A stretch of DNA of 64,000 nt from Turritopsis dohrnii (GCA_027922465.2 BQMF02000003.1:248001-312000); one strand, 5' to 3'; positions 1-12,684 are shown, numbered from the stretch's first letter. The notes: generated from the letters alone by a model not told the origin. Numbers and translations are program-made.

Positions 1-164
1 GTAAACCTGTCCAAATTGTCGGATGCATGGAACCTATTTTGTTGTTCCAGGAAAGAAAACTTTTCTGTAATCATCCTATTCCATCTGATATATTCGTTTT
101 CAGCTTTATGCGTCATTAAGTTTTCTAGAGAGATCATCTAAGATAGATTTTTAGATCAGATGAA

Positions 165-474
165 TTTTTTTTTTTTTTTTACGAATATTTACCCAGGATA
201 GCCTCTTCAGTTCCTTAAGGTATACTGTTATCAATGAGGGTCCTGCGAAGGAGGCCCTAGAGTATTTAAAGCTCCCATTTGGGCTACGGAAGCTGTAGTG
301 ACAGGAAACGCTCAACTAGACAACCATCCTAGACATCATTCCTACTCTCTTGCTGAGTGCTAAGCAGAGAGGAGTGACTCACACTGTCACATTCGCTGGC
401 ATGACTCGGTCGGGGATTGAACCCGAGACTTCCCGAACAGGAACCGAGCACTCTACCACAAGGCTACCAGTCGG
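165..474 (-). repeat. tRNA-derived SINE with poly(A) tail
   Basis: Read on the minus strand, the element begins with a tRNA-like head. It has an A-box-like stretch (complement of 444-460, TGTGGTAGAGTGCTCGG) and a perfect B box (complement of 414-424, GGGTTCAATCC), the two internal RNA polymerase III promoter elements. About 230 bases of unrelated body follow, ending in a run of 16 A (T165-T180 on the plus strand). Head, body and A tail in this order are the hallmark of a tRNA-derived SINE moved by LINE machinery. I could not find a convincing target-site duplication. The body was not assigned to a named SINE core domain. Confidence 0.82.
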
Positions 475-783
475 ATGGCAAATCTAACTGTTATTTGTAA
501 ATATTTCCCTGAATATTATTTCGAGTGTAATTTAATAAAAATGATTGGGTCAAGTATATTTTTGAAAAGCCCTCTGGTTTCCTCTTCCTTGAAACATAAA
601 ACTACACAAAACACAAAAATATAACAAGTTGATCTTTTTTTTTTACACTCAAAGTACGACAAGATTTAAATTACAAAATATGCTGGTAAAAATTATTTGT
701 ACAGATTGAAATGATAATATACAAAAAATCGTTTGGATTGAATTCCAGACATTTTATAAAAATGAATGAGTTGTATGGCATAC
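475..783. other. AT-rich spacer 3' of the NWD-like gene
   Basis: About 300 AT-rich bases lie between the SINE and the stop codon of the minus-strand NACHT/WD gene. This is presumably its 3' untranslated and flanking sequence. I see no other feature in it. Confidence 0.5.
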
Positions 784-3700
784 TCATAGGATCTCACATT
801 TTTGACAACAATTCTTGGAAGCCACAGGAACAAAATCGTCGTTGTTTGTCATGAAAATCAACTTTCCATTTCTCGATTTATTGCGAGCGGAAGGTACTAG
901 CAGCTTCACAAATGCAACAGCTCCTGTGTCAAGCGTTACGACAAGCTGATAGGTGTCGCCGGATACAAGAGACATGTCAAAGTGACTCACTCCTCTTTCA
1001 AAGCCAATTGCATCGATTATTTGACCGGATTGCGAATGCCATAACCGTAAAGTGGCATCACTTGAACCAGTAATCAAATATTTTGAATCCTCGGTGACTT
1101 TGAGATCAATGACACCTCCTGTATGTCCACGGTAAGGAACCTTTTGGACGTTTTTATCAAGAGATGTCATCATAAGCTGCTCTTCTGAATCGGTTGTAGA
1201 AATAATAACCGACATGCCTTTCATAAATTGAAAGCCTGTCACGGAATGACTGCCAACTTGGAATTTGTGGATGGTAGTATTACAATCCAAGTCCCAAATC
1301 AAGACCAGTCCGTGTTGGTCGCCTGAACACAAATATTTGTTGTCTGAGGAAATAAATGTGGCCGAGATAGGATTATTGTGACCTTTTAAGAGTTTCACAT
1401 GAGATATCAGATCCATAGCAATTCTGTATACATTCAGCTTTCCCGCTACACAACCAGATATCAATAAACGATTGTTCCTGCTGAGAAACAAACTGGAGAT
1501 CGTCTTTTCATGATGCGATAACTTTTTAATCCTGTTTTCACCTTTAAAATTAAACAGTATGATTGTACCGCATTCATCAGCACTTATTACTGACTCATCG
1601 TGATTCAGCACTTCGATTGCAGTAATTGAGCAGTTGTGATGTTTATGTACTTCATTAAAGCTTTGATTAACAAGTTGAAAGACTTGCAAAGTACCATCAC
1701 TTGTCCCTAAGAATAGTGTGTTTCCACTATTTGCAAATGCTGAAACAGTTATCTCATTATCCAAGCAAAGTTCTTTCCACAACGTCATCATTTCTACATT
1801 CCAAATAACTAATTTTCCTCCTGCGCACAATACGGCTACATATTTTCCACTAGCAGATATAATTGCGTTCATGCCATCTCCTATATTTACAAGAGGGTTG
1901 GCTCTGCACGTTTTCTCGTCAAGCAAGTCGACACACCATAGTTTTACAACTCCGTCATCAGAACCAGATATGACCCGCTTGTTATCGGGGGAAACATCAA
2001 TGGCAGTGATGCAAGATTCGTGGCCACACAAAGTAACGACACATTCTTTGGTATTGAGATTCCAAACCTTGTTGAGCTTATCCTTTGAACCACTAACCAA
2101 GTGACCTGTATTCTCATTCAACCTCAAACAATTAATTCCCTTCTCGTGCTCTCCAAGATGGGCTGTAGACGCCTGTTGAGAGAGTGACCAGATTATTATA
2201 GAACCATCTTCTGATCCAGAGGCAATTAATTCATCGCTGATGTTCGTGAGAATTGTAACTTTACTTCTGTGACCTTTCAGATTGCAAACATAAGAATTTG
2301 TTTCACAACTCCAAAGATGAAGTACAGAGCTGAATGACGTCACCAGATATGTGTTTTGATGGCTTGTCAACAAGAGAGAAGATCTTTTACTATTCTCATC
2401 CTCAGAGGAAAAATGGTCGATTCGATTAGGTTTCTCATCGGAATCGTTATCGGCAGTTTCCAAACAGGTAATAATATTGTCGAACGAAACTAATGCCAAT
2501 AGAGGATGGACATCAGATGAGATGGCTATTTGCTGAGCTGTATTAAGAATTTCACAGCATGTTATGTTTTCAAATCCTTTTACAGTATAAACACTCTCGT
2601 GCTTTAAACTTCGTATTTCAATCTCACCAGATTGGTAGACAATAACAGCTAAACTTCTATTCTCGCATGTTTTCACGAGCAGTACCTCTTGGCAGGGTAT
2701 ATCACCAATCTGCGTCAATATCAACGTATTAGTGTTCAGTTGGTAGATTTTATCAGCCAATACAAAACACGATTCTCTTGACTGATCAAGGGTTAGATTC
2801 CAGTAATTTTTGAACGGAAGTTCTACTGATTTAACAATTTCTCTTCCCTTGATAGAGTAAACGCTGAGATAAGTGACATCATCTAATGCACGCAAACAAA
2901 GAAGCGTTTTTTCATTCAAATATTCTAGATATGTGATTGATCCGCTCGCCTCTTTGAACGTCGCATTGAGAAATCCACTGGGTGCAGGCCAACATTCAGT
3001 TTCCACCAGAAAAACAGGTTTCTCAAGGTAATTAACATATTTTTTTGCTTCATTTAGCAATGTGCTTAGAAACGGGTAACCAGCGGTAAAACCAATCAAT
3101 CTCCCTAACAACTGGTTTGCAAGGTGAGACTCGCTGACTTTATGAACGGAATGGTGTGACTGAATCAATGCTTGATGCAGAAGTTGAACTTGGATACTAT
3201 CGTGAGACTTTAAGTATGTTTCAAGATCCAACAGAAAGTGATGTAAGGAGAGTCCTTTGATGGTAGCTTCAAGCCAGTCATAGTTAAAGAACACAAGATC
3301 AAACAAACGACTTGCATCGCCTAAATTGATCAGAATACGTGGCAATTCATACAGTTTTCTCACATTATATTGTGTCTTGTTATACTGCAGCATCTGTTTC
3401 CGAACTTTCCGATCGGGTTTTAATGGACCCTTTTTCTCTTGGTTAAATTTTATGCTTTTACCATTTCCAGTAGAGAATTCACCAATGAAAAACTCGGCAA
3501 GAACTCCATTCAAGTACTTAGTTAAATTTTCTTTCCACAAATATCGTTTCTCTATTGCTTCTTTAATCACGTCATGTGTCCATTGCAAAACTGAACTGCC
3601 ATCGACTGTTCGCTCCACCAAACAAAAAGATATGTCACATCGAATACGTTTCCATAGCAACATTGGATACCGTAATACTTCGTCTGTTGGTTGATTTAAA

Positions 3701-6397
3701 ACACCGAATGCTTCGTTTAAAACAAAGTTGTCTAATGACAAAATATCCAGTAGTTCGTTTTCCGTTAAACCCATCTTTGCTAACGTGATATAACTGAGGG
3801 CGTGAGATACTGCCGTCTGTCCGTGTTCCGTTTCGAGATTTTGTAATATGCTTTCAATCAAAGGCGTCGTTGTGATTGGTATGGATATGTCATTAAAATC
3901 ATCTTGTGATTTCCATTTCTTGGCTTCATGTAAAACCAACTTCAAATAAACTGGGTGGGGATTCAACTCGCAACAGGATGTGACGTAATCACGTTGCACT
4001 TGCGAAAGCTGCATTTGATATTCTTCCTGGTATTTCTGCAACAGCAATGATATATCAGAAGATTCGAGATGTTTTACCTCAAAAAGGTTTTTCCTGCTAT
4101 TATACCTTTGTCCACAAGATTCCAAAATAGCCTTATTTCTTGTAGATATCGTGACGACAATATAAACGTATTGTTGTAACTGCATTGGTAACCAGTCTAC
4201 GTTTTCAGAAATTGATGAAAGTTGCTCGATCGAGTCAAGTAGTATCATCAACGGTTTTGACGATGGAATTTTATCAAGAAGGCTATGAAAAAACATTATT
4301 AACCTTCTTATTTCGTGCAAAATCTCTTCCCCTACTGAGTCAAAACCGTAAAGTTCGCTGATTTGATCACAAAGGCTGATCAGAACTTCGTGCAGTGATC
4401 GGCTCCTTATCGATGTTCCCAAAAAACGAAATATGACAGATAGATTCGATTCTTTAAACCATGTTTTTGCATTCTTGGCCAGCATAGAAATCAAGGATGT
4501 TTTCCCAGATCCTGGATCACCGCGTATGACCAGAACATTTCCATTACTCGTGCTCAAACCAGCTTTTATTACTGATCTTAGGTCGTGCAGGAGTTTCTTT
4601 CGGCCATAAAAATGGTCACACTCTCTTACACAAAGAAAACAGTGGAATAGAATTTCTTTGAAAAGATTGCTCCTATGAGAAAAACCTTTGTTAAGCCTTT
4701 CATCCGCCACGCCATGAATTGTGTTTAACAAGGCAGCTTTTACGTTTTCACCAAGTCTTTTAAGATACTTCTTGTGTTCGGTGGAGGAAAGGTTAATGCC
4801 ACCAGTCTTCCAAGTGACGTCATAGTGATGTGTGTTTAGTGTATGGACAACTTTTTTGATTTCTTCAGCACATGTTCGTTGCCGTTTGATTTGTTCGTTG
4901 AGAATACGTCCATTCTCGTCCGTTAAAAAGTACTGACTTATAGCTTCGTCTTCCGACGATGTCATCGTAAAATCAACACTTTGAAAGCTGCGATAAAAAC
5001 AGGCGGAAGATCTCAATGGGTTGGGGGACTGGAAGATACCTTGCTCAATCTCATTTTCTGTAGCTATGAATAAATATACAGATTGATTTATTTTTGCAAC
5101 TTTATGAATGATTTTAAGAAAATCATAGCGAAAGGCCGTTTGTTTTTTGAGTTTTTTTGCATTTAGTGCAAACAAATGCAGAAAATCTATGCATTGATTT
5201 CTCCAAAACCCAAGAGAAAAATGTTGTTCATACATGAAAGCAAAAGATAGAATGACCTAATGGAATTAAACCTTCTTATCTCAGCTAAACAGAAAACAAT
5301 CTCGGACATTGCGATAGCGACATCTTTTTGGACCTTTACCTGTGAGGATGTATTTGTTGGATTGCTCTTTAGTTAGGAGTTGCATATCGACAGCTTTTTC
5401 AGCGGTCAACTTCAATAGCGATTGCATTTTCCCAAATGGTGGATAATCTCCTAATTCCACTGATTTGTCGTGAATTGTTAAAATATACATTGGTGGGACA
5501 CTGTTTTCATTCTTTTGAAACCATTTATGAAATAATGCAGACCCATCTACATCCGGTATCAGTTTCATTAAAATGTCGAACTCCATCGCAGGTATTTTTG
5601 ATACTCTTTTTGGAATCAGCTCGTTTTTGTCACCAACAAATGCCTAGATTTGAAATATAAGTATAAATTACTAAGAAGACCAAATTCAAATGTTAGAAAA
5701 TAGTGAAAAAAATATGTTAATCATACAAAGCAAACAGCTTACAATAAAATTAATGGCGGAGGAAAAGTTTTTGCATGATAGAAGTTCATGTTCCATCGCT
5801 TCTGTTGTTTTTGAGTCATCAAGCAACGATGAATTCACACCCCATTTTAGGTCTGCTATTTGCAAATCTAGTCCCAAAAGCATAGCTGTATTTCTTAAGT
5901 CAGGGTAGATGTATTTTGCTAAGTAGTGCCTTTCTGCAGCCATATCTATAAAATACACAAAAATAAGATTTGGAAACACATTCTGAATTACGTCATGATA
6001 CTCTGATAAAACTTACGTTACCGAAACAGTTCATGTTGTATTTTCAGCGTGTTTTATTTTTCAAGCGTGTCAATGACTTGAGAATTGAAAATGTTTCCTA
6101 GAAAAGCCTTTAATTTTCGTTTGAAAGAAAAAGTAACAAGGCAACAATGATCTCGATTTCCCAGAGCAAAATAACAATGTCTTGGTCGCAAAAAAGTGTG
6201 AAAACCAAGTTCATTTAGATGACCTGGATGTTTGTTTTTTTCAGACTTCCTATTTTCGACAATGACCATGTGCTTCACAAAATCAAAGTTTGTTATTTAC
6301 CTGTTGAATTCGAACTAACAAAGATTTTTATGACATTGGTATCTTCCACCGGCAAGCCTTGGAGGTTCCCATTGTACCAATACTCCATCACCGACAT
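784..6397 (-). CDS. NWD1/NWD2-like NACHT and WD40 repeat protein
   Basis: This is a cytoplasmic STAND-type NTPase with an N-terminal DUF4062-like domain, a NACHT domain and a C-terminal WD40 propeller. Exons on the minus strand are 6397-6301, 5945-5743, 5643-5340 and about 5186-784. The first three join in phase: FVSSNST + D-MAAERHYLAKYIYPDL, then INFI + AFVGDKNELIP, matching the usual order of this family. The Walker A motif GDPGSGKT falls near residue 424 of the model, followed by a Walker B-like MILLDS. WD repeats ending in IW/LW fill roughly the last 500 residues. The model is about 1,668 aa, in the family's size range. The last splice is uncertain: the donor ACAG|GTAAAG is excellent, but the best in-phase acceptor (ATAG before 5186) lacks a strong pyrimidine tract and leaves an insert of about 35 residues before TENEIEQGI. 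Two in-frame ATGs, 6397 and 6388, are possible starts. Vertebrate relatives are poorly understood; in cnidarians such STAND proteins are numerous and often suspected of immune roles, which is inference here. Confidence 0.85.
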
Positions 6398-7239
6398 TGA
6401 CTCTGAAATATTCTCATTAAAACAATAACAATAACCTATGAACTTTCTTTCTCGTCTTCATATTTTTGATTCTCCAAGATAACACTAAACTTGTGTCAGT
6501 TCTTTCTACTTTTGATTGAGTGATTTTATATTCATGTTATATATTCCCTGCGGTTGGAATTTAAGACGTTGCTTAGGATGGCTGTTTATTTATTTATTGC
6601 TAATTGTAGGTCATATAGCTTCACTTTATAAATATCATATTCAAAGTGAGAACACCATGGGGCGGGCAAACAAACAACATGGGCGGGTAAACACATATTC
6701 AGTATTTTTATTACAAAAAGATGAAATATGAAAATAAAAACAGATCGATTAAAGAATATAAAACATCATATCACTAAATACGTTTTTAGATTTCTGCGAA
6801 AGCAAGAAATCTATAAACCGGCTTTGATTTTTCTTTTCTTTTTTTTTCTGTTGTTTCATAAATTTTTTCTGGAATTTCGTGTGTGCATTTACATGTAAGC
6901 AAAGCACCGTGTATTGCATGTCAGAGAAAGATTTACAAAAGTTTCTTTTGATCAATATTAAATGGTTTTAAGACATAAAGCATATTTTAAGATAAACAAG
7001 ACGACTTGGAAGTCGAAAATTTCGCTATATTACATTCTCACAATTCTAACAAATATATACTGTTCATAAAACTGTGAAATGCAATAGTTGATAACGGTAG
7101 CAGAATTTCAACTCGCAATTATACAAAGCAAATAGATCAAAACTTATTCGTCTCAAATTTGGCTTAAAGTCTTCAAGACGGTGTCACAATTACACAAATC
7201 TACTCTCAACAATTATAAAACATTCTCAATATAGCATTG

Positions 7240-7602
7240 CCAAATTGCCAAATTTTGGCCCAATTTGACAAAATGACTGTCAAATTCCAAATCAGCACCA
7301 TTCACTTGTGCTTTGTGCAAATTTTTATGAAAATTGGAGAACTTTCAGAATTTGGTACAAATTTGGCCCGAATTGCCCAATTTTGGCCAAATTTGACAAA
7401 ATGACTGTCAAATTCAAAATCAGCACCTTTCAATTGTGATTTGTGCAAATTTTTATGAAAATTGGAGAACTTTCAGAATTTGGTCCAAATTTGGCCCGAA
7501 TTGCCCAATTTTGGCCAAATTTGACAAAATGACTGTCAAATTCGAAATCAGCACCTTTCAATTGTGATTTGTGCAAATTTTTATGAAAATTGGAGAACTT
7601 TC
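7240..7602. repeat. tandem repeat, 128-bp unit, about 2.8 copies
   Basis: The phrase TTTGACAAAATGACTGTCAA recurs at 7264, 7392 and 7520, giving an exact 128-base period. Units are nearly identical, with single-base changes such as TTCCAAATC versus TTCAAAATC versus TTCGAAATC. Each contains CAAATTTTTATGAAAATTGG and a TTTGGCC-rich stretch. The low divergence indicates recent tandem duplication or homogenisation. No open frame spans the units. Confidence 0.9.
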
Positions 7603-7679
7603 ATATGAGATATCGAATGTAATAGAAGTTTTCGCATTTTCTGTTTCAGAAAATACAAAGATCTTAAAGACATTTTGTA

Positions 7680-8270
7680 AGTGCAAGAAAACACGAACAA
7701 AGAATTGATGAAGCTGATAAAGTTCAAAGATATCACAATATTCGAAAGTTGGAAGACAAATGTATCAAGTTTTAGAGAATTATTTGCTTGTTACTGAGAG
7801 CAAAGTGGAATTGGGCAATCAGTAAGAGATAGAAAAAAAGATCAGTTATTTACAGGAAAAATACAAAAAACTTGACTTTCAAGTAAACTGCAACAATATT
7901 TTACGGTCCAAGTTGACTGCCTTTGAGCATGCGCTTACTGAATCAAGAAAATCGCTTGTCTTCAAAGAGCAGGATTACTCACTGCTACAAAAAAGGTTGA
8001 AACCTTGAACGCAACTTTATTGGAGCTGAAGACATATTGTCAACAGATTTTCGTTAACAGTCAGTGCTACGAAAAGTCAGTGCTACGAAAAATATAATAA
8101 CGCCTTAAAAGTCCAGTTGAACCGACTTTATGATCAAGACTTCCAACCTGCTCAAACATGGAAGGTTATGAGCAAATTACAAAATGGAATATCATGCAGC
8201 GAAAAAGTAAAAGAGTTGAACTAATTGACGAACTCAAACTTTTGTTTGATAAAGAATTAAACAAAGAATA
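7680..8270 (+). pseudogene. decayed coiled-coil protein fragment
   Basis: Conceptual translation shows Lys/Glu/Leu-rich coiled-coil sequence (for example KKISYLQEKYKKL, SKLTAFEHALTES and KVETLNATLLELK), interrupted by an in-frame stop near 7830 and a frameshift near 7990. A further readable stretch follows with phrases such as QLNRLYDQ and KVMSKLQNG. Part of it is copied again at about 8695-8815 (GAAACCTTGAA, CAGTGCTACGAAAAA). The parent family is not recognised. The breaks and duplicated debris mark it as non-functional. Confidence 0.45.
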
Positions 8271-8341
8271 AAAACATGATTTTCCCGTTATTGCATGTTT
8301 TTGAGGTCATTTGGGCGCCCTCGTGATTTACATTGCGCCAT

Positions 8342-8604
8342 ACCCAGTAAACACAAAAACGTCTTCAAGACGTCTTTCAAGAGTCGTCTTTGAGATGTCC
8401 TTAAGACGAGTGCAAAAGCCGTCTTTAAAACGTCTCTAAGACGTCTTTCAAAACGCAAAAAAGACGTCTGTAATACAGCTTTAAGACGTCTTTGAAACAA
8501 ACTCGTCTAAAAGCGTTACAGATTTCAACCAAATAAAGACGTATTAAAGACGTCCTTTTGGCATCTTGAAAGACGTCTTGAAGACGTTTTTGTGTTTACT
8601 GGGT
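8342..8604. mobile_element. MITE-like inverted-repeat element with AGACGTCTT core
   Basis: The ends are inverted copies: ACCCAGTAAACACAAAAACG at the left and the complementary CGTTTTTGTGTTTACTGGGT at the right. The interior is filled with AGACGTCTT palindromes in both directions. With about 260 bp and no coding capacity, this is a typical non-autonomous DNA transposon. No unambiguous target duplication was seen. Confidence 0.85.
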
Positions 8605-9098
8605 GGGTTTTCACAATGTAAGTGAAGTGATCAACATCAGGGTTTCTTTGTTTAGAAAGTGATAAAATGTTTCTCAAATACGATATATAGAAGCTCGTCT
8701 TCAAAGAGTAGGAATATTCATTGCTATGTAAAAAAAGGATTGAAACCTTGAACCTGGAGCTGAAAAATAGATTAATGTTAACAATCAGTGCTACGAAAAA
8801 TCCATGAGTACGAGGTTGCGTTTGATGACAATAACCAAAGTTAAATTAAGAAGTTAAGGAATGGAAAAACATTTGAACGAATATATGTACAAACTTAACG
8901 GGAACAAATGGGGAACCAGTCAAAGGCGGATGCAGCATTATTTTGTAGGCACAGTTCATCAACCTTTCGGATTTCAATAAGAATTCCGATCCCTGATATT
9001 TTCGAAATAACGCTTTCTGAAATTCAACTGTTTCTTAAGAAAACTTATGATGAAATATTTCGTACTGAACTCACCTAAATGCTAACAAACTTGAAGCC

Positions 9099-9166
9099 AA
9101 CCTCGTCCCCAGGGCTTCTTACATCCGTATATCGAAAAGGCAAGAAGCTCTGGAGGGACGAGGTTG
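9099..9166. mobile_element. tiny inverted-repeat element with 10-bp target duplication
   Basis: The sequence starts AACCTCGTCCCC and ends GGGACGAGGTTG, forming a near-perfect hairpin of about 68 bp. It is flanked by an identical 10-base direct repeat, ACTTGAAGCC, at 9089-9098 and 9167-9176. The inverted ends plus the flanking duplication show transposition. Two relatives lie at 59502-59590 and 60126-60170. Confidence 0.85.
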
Positions 9167-9367
9167 ACTTGAAGCCTGTTCTAAAAAAAACAGTGTTTCT
9201 TTTGAAAAACATATTGCATAAAACTTGTAGGAGAGAAGTTTGCATATCGATTCTAAGTTTGCAATACTTTATTCTGCATCTCCACTATTTTAAGTCTTCG
9301 GGAAAAGTTCATGATTACGTTGTTATTAGTCAGCGACTTTAGGCAGCTGACCATTGGAATAGGGCTT

Positions 9368-9395
9368 CGTCGTCGTCATCGTCGTCGTCGTCGTC
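9368..9395. repeat. CGT trinucleotide microsatellite
   Basis: A run of CGT units with one CAT interruption, in non-coding DNA. Confidence 0.9.
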
Positions 9396-12156
9396 AATAA
9401 TTTTTATTAAATCTTTATTTCTTGTTCAGTAATATTCGAGTAAAAGGAAGACCGTGTGCGAATCAAAAGATTAACAAATGCCGCTGACTTGCTGCCGTAG
9501 TCGGCTGTATTTTTTTCATATTCAGTTTGCGCATCTTCTTCTTCGCCACTAATCTTCCTTATTTTCCATCATATTCTGTACTCTTTATTCTTTAGATGAT
9601 CGTCTAGGAAGATGTATTTTTTTCTGTATTTCTTCTCTCTATGTCCTTATAATCATAGACTATGAATCGATGTGTAACCACACTGGTGGAAGAGGAAAAG
9701 AGGAATGGCAATCTCTCGAGCTCAAGTTTTCTTTAAAACCATTGATATGACTTTTGGACTTACACTGTATCTGAAATCGTATTGATTGCACTTCCTACTA
9801 TTTATTAAATGAGCTGAGATTAATACACACATTGGGTAATTGAAATATTCTTAGATACAGGGTACAGTCGAGAACTCCCCTTCTCCCAAGGCTTTAGCGA
9901 AAAAAGAAAACTGGATGATAACTACCGAGAAAATATCTACATACAGTGTACGACAACCCCGTTAAGTCGAACTCTCAATCAAAGGTCCGAAAAAAATCGA
10001 CCTGACTTAACGGGAGTCTGACTTATCAGAACTTTATCTTTAGTCAGACTCTGCTTATTTAGTCCGACTTATCGGGAATATTCAAAGAAAGTAGTGACAA
10101 AGAAGATAGAACACAAAATTTTTCTGTTATATGGTTCTAGTTTGGCACAGCTTGCGCTTTGACGCCATTGTTTAAAAAAAATTTGAAGTTTCAATCTGAA
10201 CACAAAAATACAATGCTTCAAATTTTTGGCGTTCGAAACCCAAAGAAGAAAACCGTCCGACCTAAGTCCCACTTAGGACTTTTTCAGGGCTTACTTACTG
10301 TGTAATCATCATCAAGGTTATCCGGTTCCGTATGTTTTGAGATAAAATGGTAACTAAGTCACGTTTTGAAGCAAAGAGCAAACTATGATATTTTGTTTGG
10401 TTTGGTCGTGTCGTATTTGAATAATCACAATTACGTAACATTTTTCGCGGGCTCCTCATGTTTCACCACTGTGGCTACGCACATATTTCAGTTTCTGGCT
10501 AGCACCAAAATGTCTCTTGCCGCGTACATGAAGAAAAGGTTTTATGTGGTTTTCCTTAATGCTAATGTGAAAATATAGAACCAATTAGGAATAACTATCA
10601 TATGTTGTCAAAAAGATTGCGGAAATTTGGGGGACATAAGGGAATATGATGTCATTAAAATCTTTGATCTTCCGTATCTCTGCATCCAATGGTACTTATT
10701 TTACTATTATGTGATCTCTATTTTTTTCAATATGTGCACAGATTTTGTTGGAAATACTTGCAAATAGTGTATGATGAAAGAACAAAAAGTTCTAGTCCAC
10801 CAGGTAGACCGCTTTAAGATTCTTGCTGTCCACTTATGCCTACCGGCTAAAAATATTTAAGGGCTGGGTCTCAACAATGAGAATCTAAAACTTGAGCAAT
10901 AAAAATTTTTGACTTGACCAAGTCCGTTCTCCATGTGAACGTGCGGTAATTAAATGAATCTATTGTATATTATGTGCCCACTTCACTCATACATGGAAGA
11001 ACTCACTAAGTATATATTTTGCTTGTAAAAGTGAGAGTTAGGTCTGGTCTGTAAATGTACCCTTCTACACCTAATCTTTTTTATCGGTGTCAGTATCCTC
11101 TTTGAAGTGAGCGAAAGTGGGATATTAGGTACACTAAAAAAGGTTAAGAGTCAATTGTGTATATTATAATTGTGTTGGCTTGCTAAGAATATAGTCAGGA
11201 AATTACAGATTTTAGGATTTGTTTGAAAAAATACAGCTTTGAAAAACTTAAGATGCACCAACCAAAGGGAATGGTGTAACTACTTTAGAATAGGAACTGT
11301 TTGCTTGTATGCTAAATACTAGAAGCGCAGGTCTAACAAAGATGTTTTTAAGTTTAGCTTTTGTCCTCTTTACAAGAATGTCATTCTTGATTGAAGAAAC
11401 TATGAACTTTTTGTTTTTTTTCTTCTTGTTTTTGTGATAGTTCAAACCCTTATGATAGCAGTCTTTATCCGGAGATGTGTGCAATCGCACATGGATCTTT
11501 CTTTGTGATCTCACCCTCTTTCTTTGTTCTGTTCCTCTATATTCAGTGTGATTCAATTGACATCAATTTCAGTGAAAATTAAATTCTTGTGTTTATTTCT
11601 TTCAAACGCTTTTAAACAAAATGCATTACTAAAATGCAGGTGTTTCAGAAAGATAAAAAGAACAGTTGTTTATATGTTTCATACCGATTAAAAGCAACAG
11701 AAGAAGAGAGTTCATGGGATTTGACGCAAGACAAAGATCGCACATGCAAAATGAGTTTTTAGCTCATGCGAACTATTTTGCACAAGTGATTCAACACTTG
11801 TGCACTATTCTATTCCAGATATAGACTGTGATAGTGAGGTATATATAACTTATGTATGCATTGTTTTGTACCCAAGATATGCCTTATTTGAACATAATGT
11901 AAAGCTGAAGAGTATGCACAATCACACATGAATGTACTTCAGATATACTTGGATACCTATAATACCTACAATATACCTCAGATATTATAGGTATCATAAA
12001 TAAGTCAGATTTCTGACTTTCATTAAAGATACTTATAATAGGTTCTCACACACTAGCAAAACTGTTTTTATGGATTCATCAAATAAACGTGTGATACATT
12101 CAGAATAAATCCATGAAATGAAATTTCTGTAGACAGGTAGAATTTTCAATAGTGGC

Positions 12157-12264
12157 CTAGTGGGCAAAATCGTCAAAAGTCACTACGATGAAGAGCATTT
12201 TTATTGAAATAGTGTGTGTATTTCTATAGAAATGCACTCCTTTGCAGTGGTTTTGTCCACTGGG
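12157..12264. mobile_element. short MITE, family CAGTGGGCAAA, copy A
   Basis: It begins TAGTGGGCAAAATCGTCAAA and ends TTTTGTCCACTGGG. The interior contains GAAGAGCATTTTTATTG and TTTCTATAGAAATG, both shared with the other copies. It lies immediately 5' of the small membrane-protein gene, so the leader of that gene probably derives partly from the element. Confidence 0.85.
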
Positions 12265-12291
12265 AAATATAATTTTCTTTTCAGTGAAATA

Positions 12292-12684
12292 ATGAGAACT
12301 TCAGCAGCAAAATATATATTCAATTCAAATGATGTTGGACGATTGCCCATTGATTTACAAAAGCGGATCAAATGGACATTATACATCAGTGCTGCTTGGG
12401 CATCCACTATATTATTTGGTGCTGGAGTGTTCATACTTAGCAGGCCATATATGGACAAAAAACGAGAGGAAAAAATTAAGTCTGGAGAATTTTTCAAAGA
12501 AATTCGAGAAAAGGAGAAATCTTATTTGTACATGCGAAAGTCTAAAAAACAGGAATCGGAAGTGAAATCGGGAAGTGCTGATATTGCACCACCAGCTTAT
12601 CTCTTGGATGTTATAGCAGATGTGATAACAGATGAGGAACAAGTGAAAGCCAATCCAATGTCATTTCAAAATCCTTCATCATGA
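12292..12684 (+). CDS. small single-pass membrane protein, unknown family
   Basis: The product is 130 residues. A hydrophilic N-terminus is followed by one hydrophobic segment at about residues 29-49 (WTLYISAAWASTILFGAGVF). A highly basic/acidic stretch (DKKREEKIKSGEFFKEIREK) then leads to a short tail ending in PSS. The open frame extends upstream to 12214, but that part is the MITE. I chose the ATG at 12292 because it lies just after TTTTCTTTTCAG, a good splice acceptor at 12283-12284. The basic residues follow the membrane segment and there is no cleavable signal, consistent with a mitochondrial or ER membrane protein; this is inference. No family recognised. DPH7 starts 222 bp downstream on the same strand. 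Confidence 0.65.
   Translation: MRTSAAKYIFNSNDVGRLPIDLQKRIKWTLYISAAWASTILFGAGVFILSRPYMDKKREEKIKSGEFFKEIREKEKSYLYMRKSKKQESEVKSGSADIAPPAYLLDVIADVITDEEQVKANPMSFQNPSS

Larger units (their letters stand above)
6398..12156. other. intergenic region rich in repeats, no intact gene
   Basis: AT-rich spacer between the divergent NWD-like gene and the small membrane-protein gene. It holds the 128-bp tandem repeat, the coiled-coil pseudogene pieces, two inverted-repeat elements and a CGT microsatellite listed separately. Around 9945-10280 there are fragments of TCGA-rich terminal-repeat type sequence resembling decayed pogo/Tigger ends. The open frames here are short, lack codon-like composition and have no recognisable domains. 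Confidence 0.6.

Noticed and set aside
413..475. Possible functional tRNA gene on the minus strand
   Set aside because: The A and B boxes are present, but the acceptor and anticodon stems do not close and the sequence runs into a body with a poly(A) tail. It is a SINE head.
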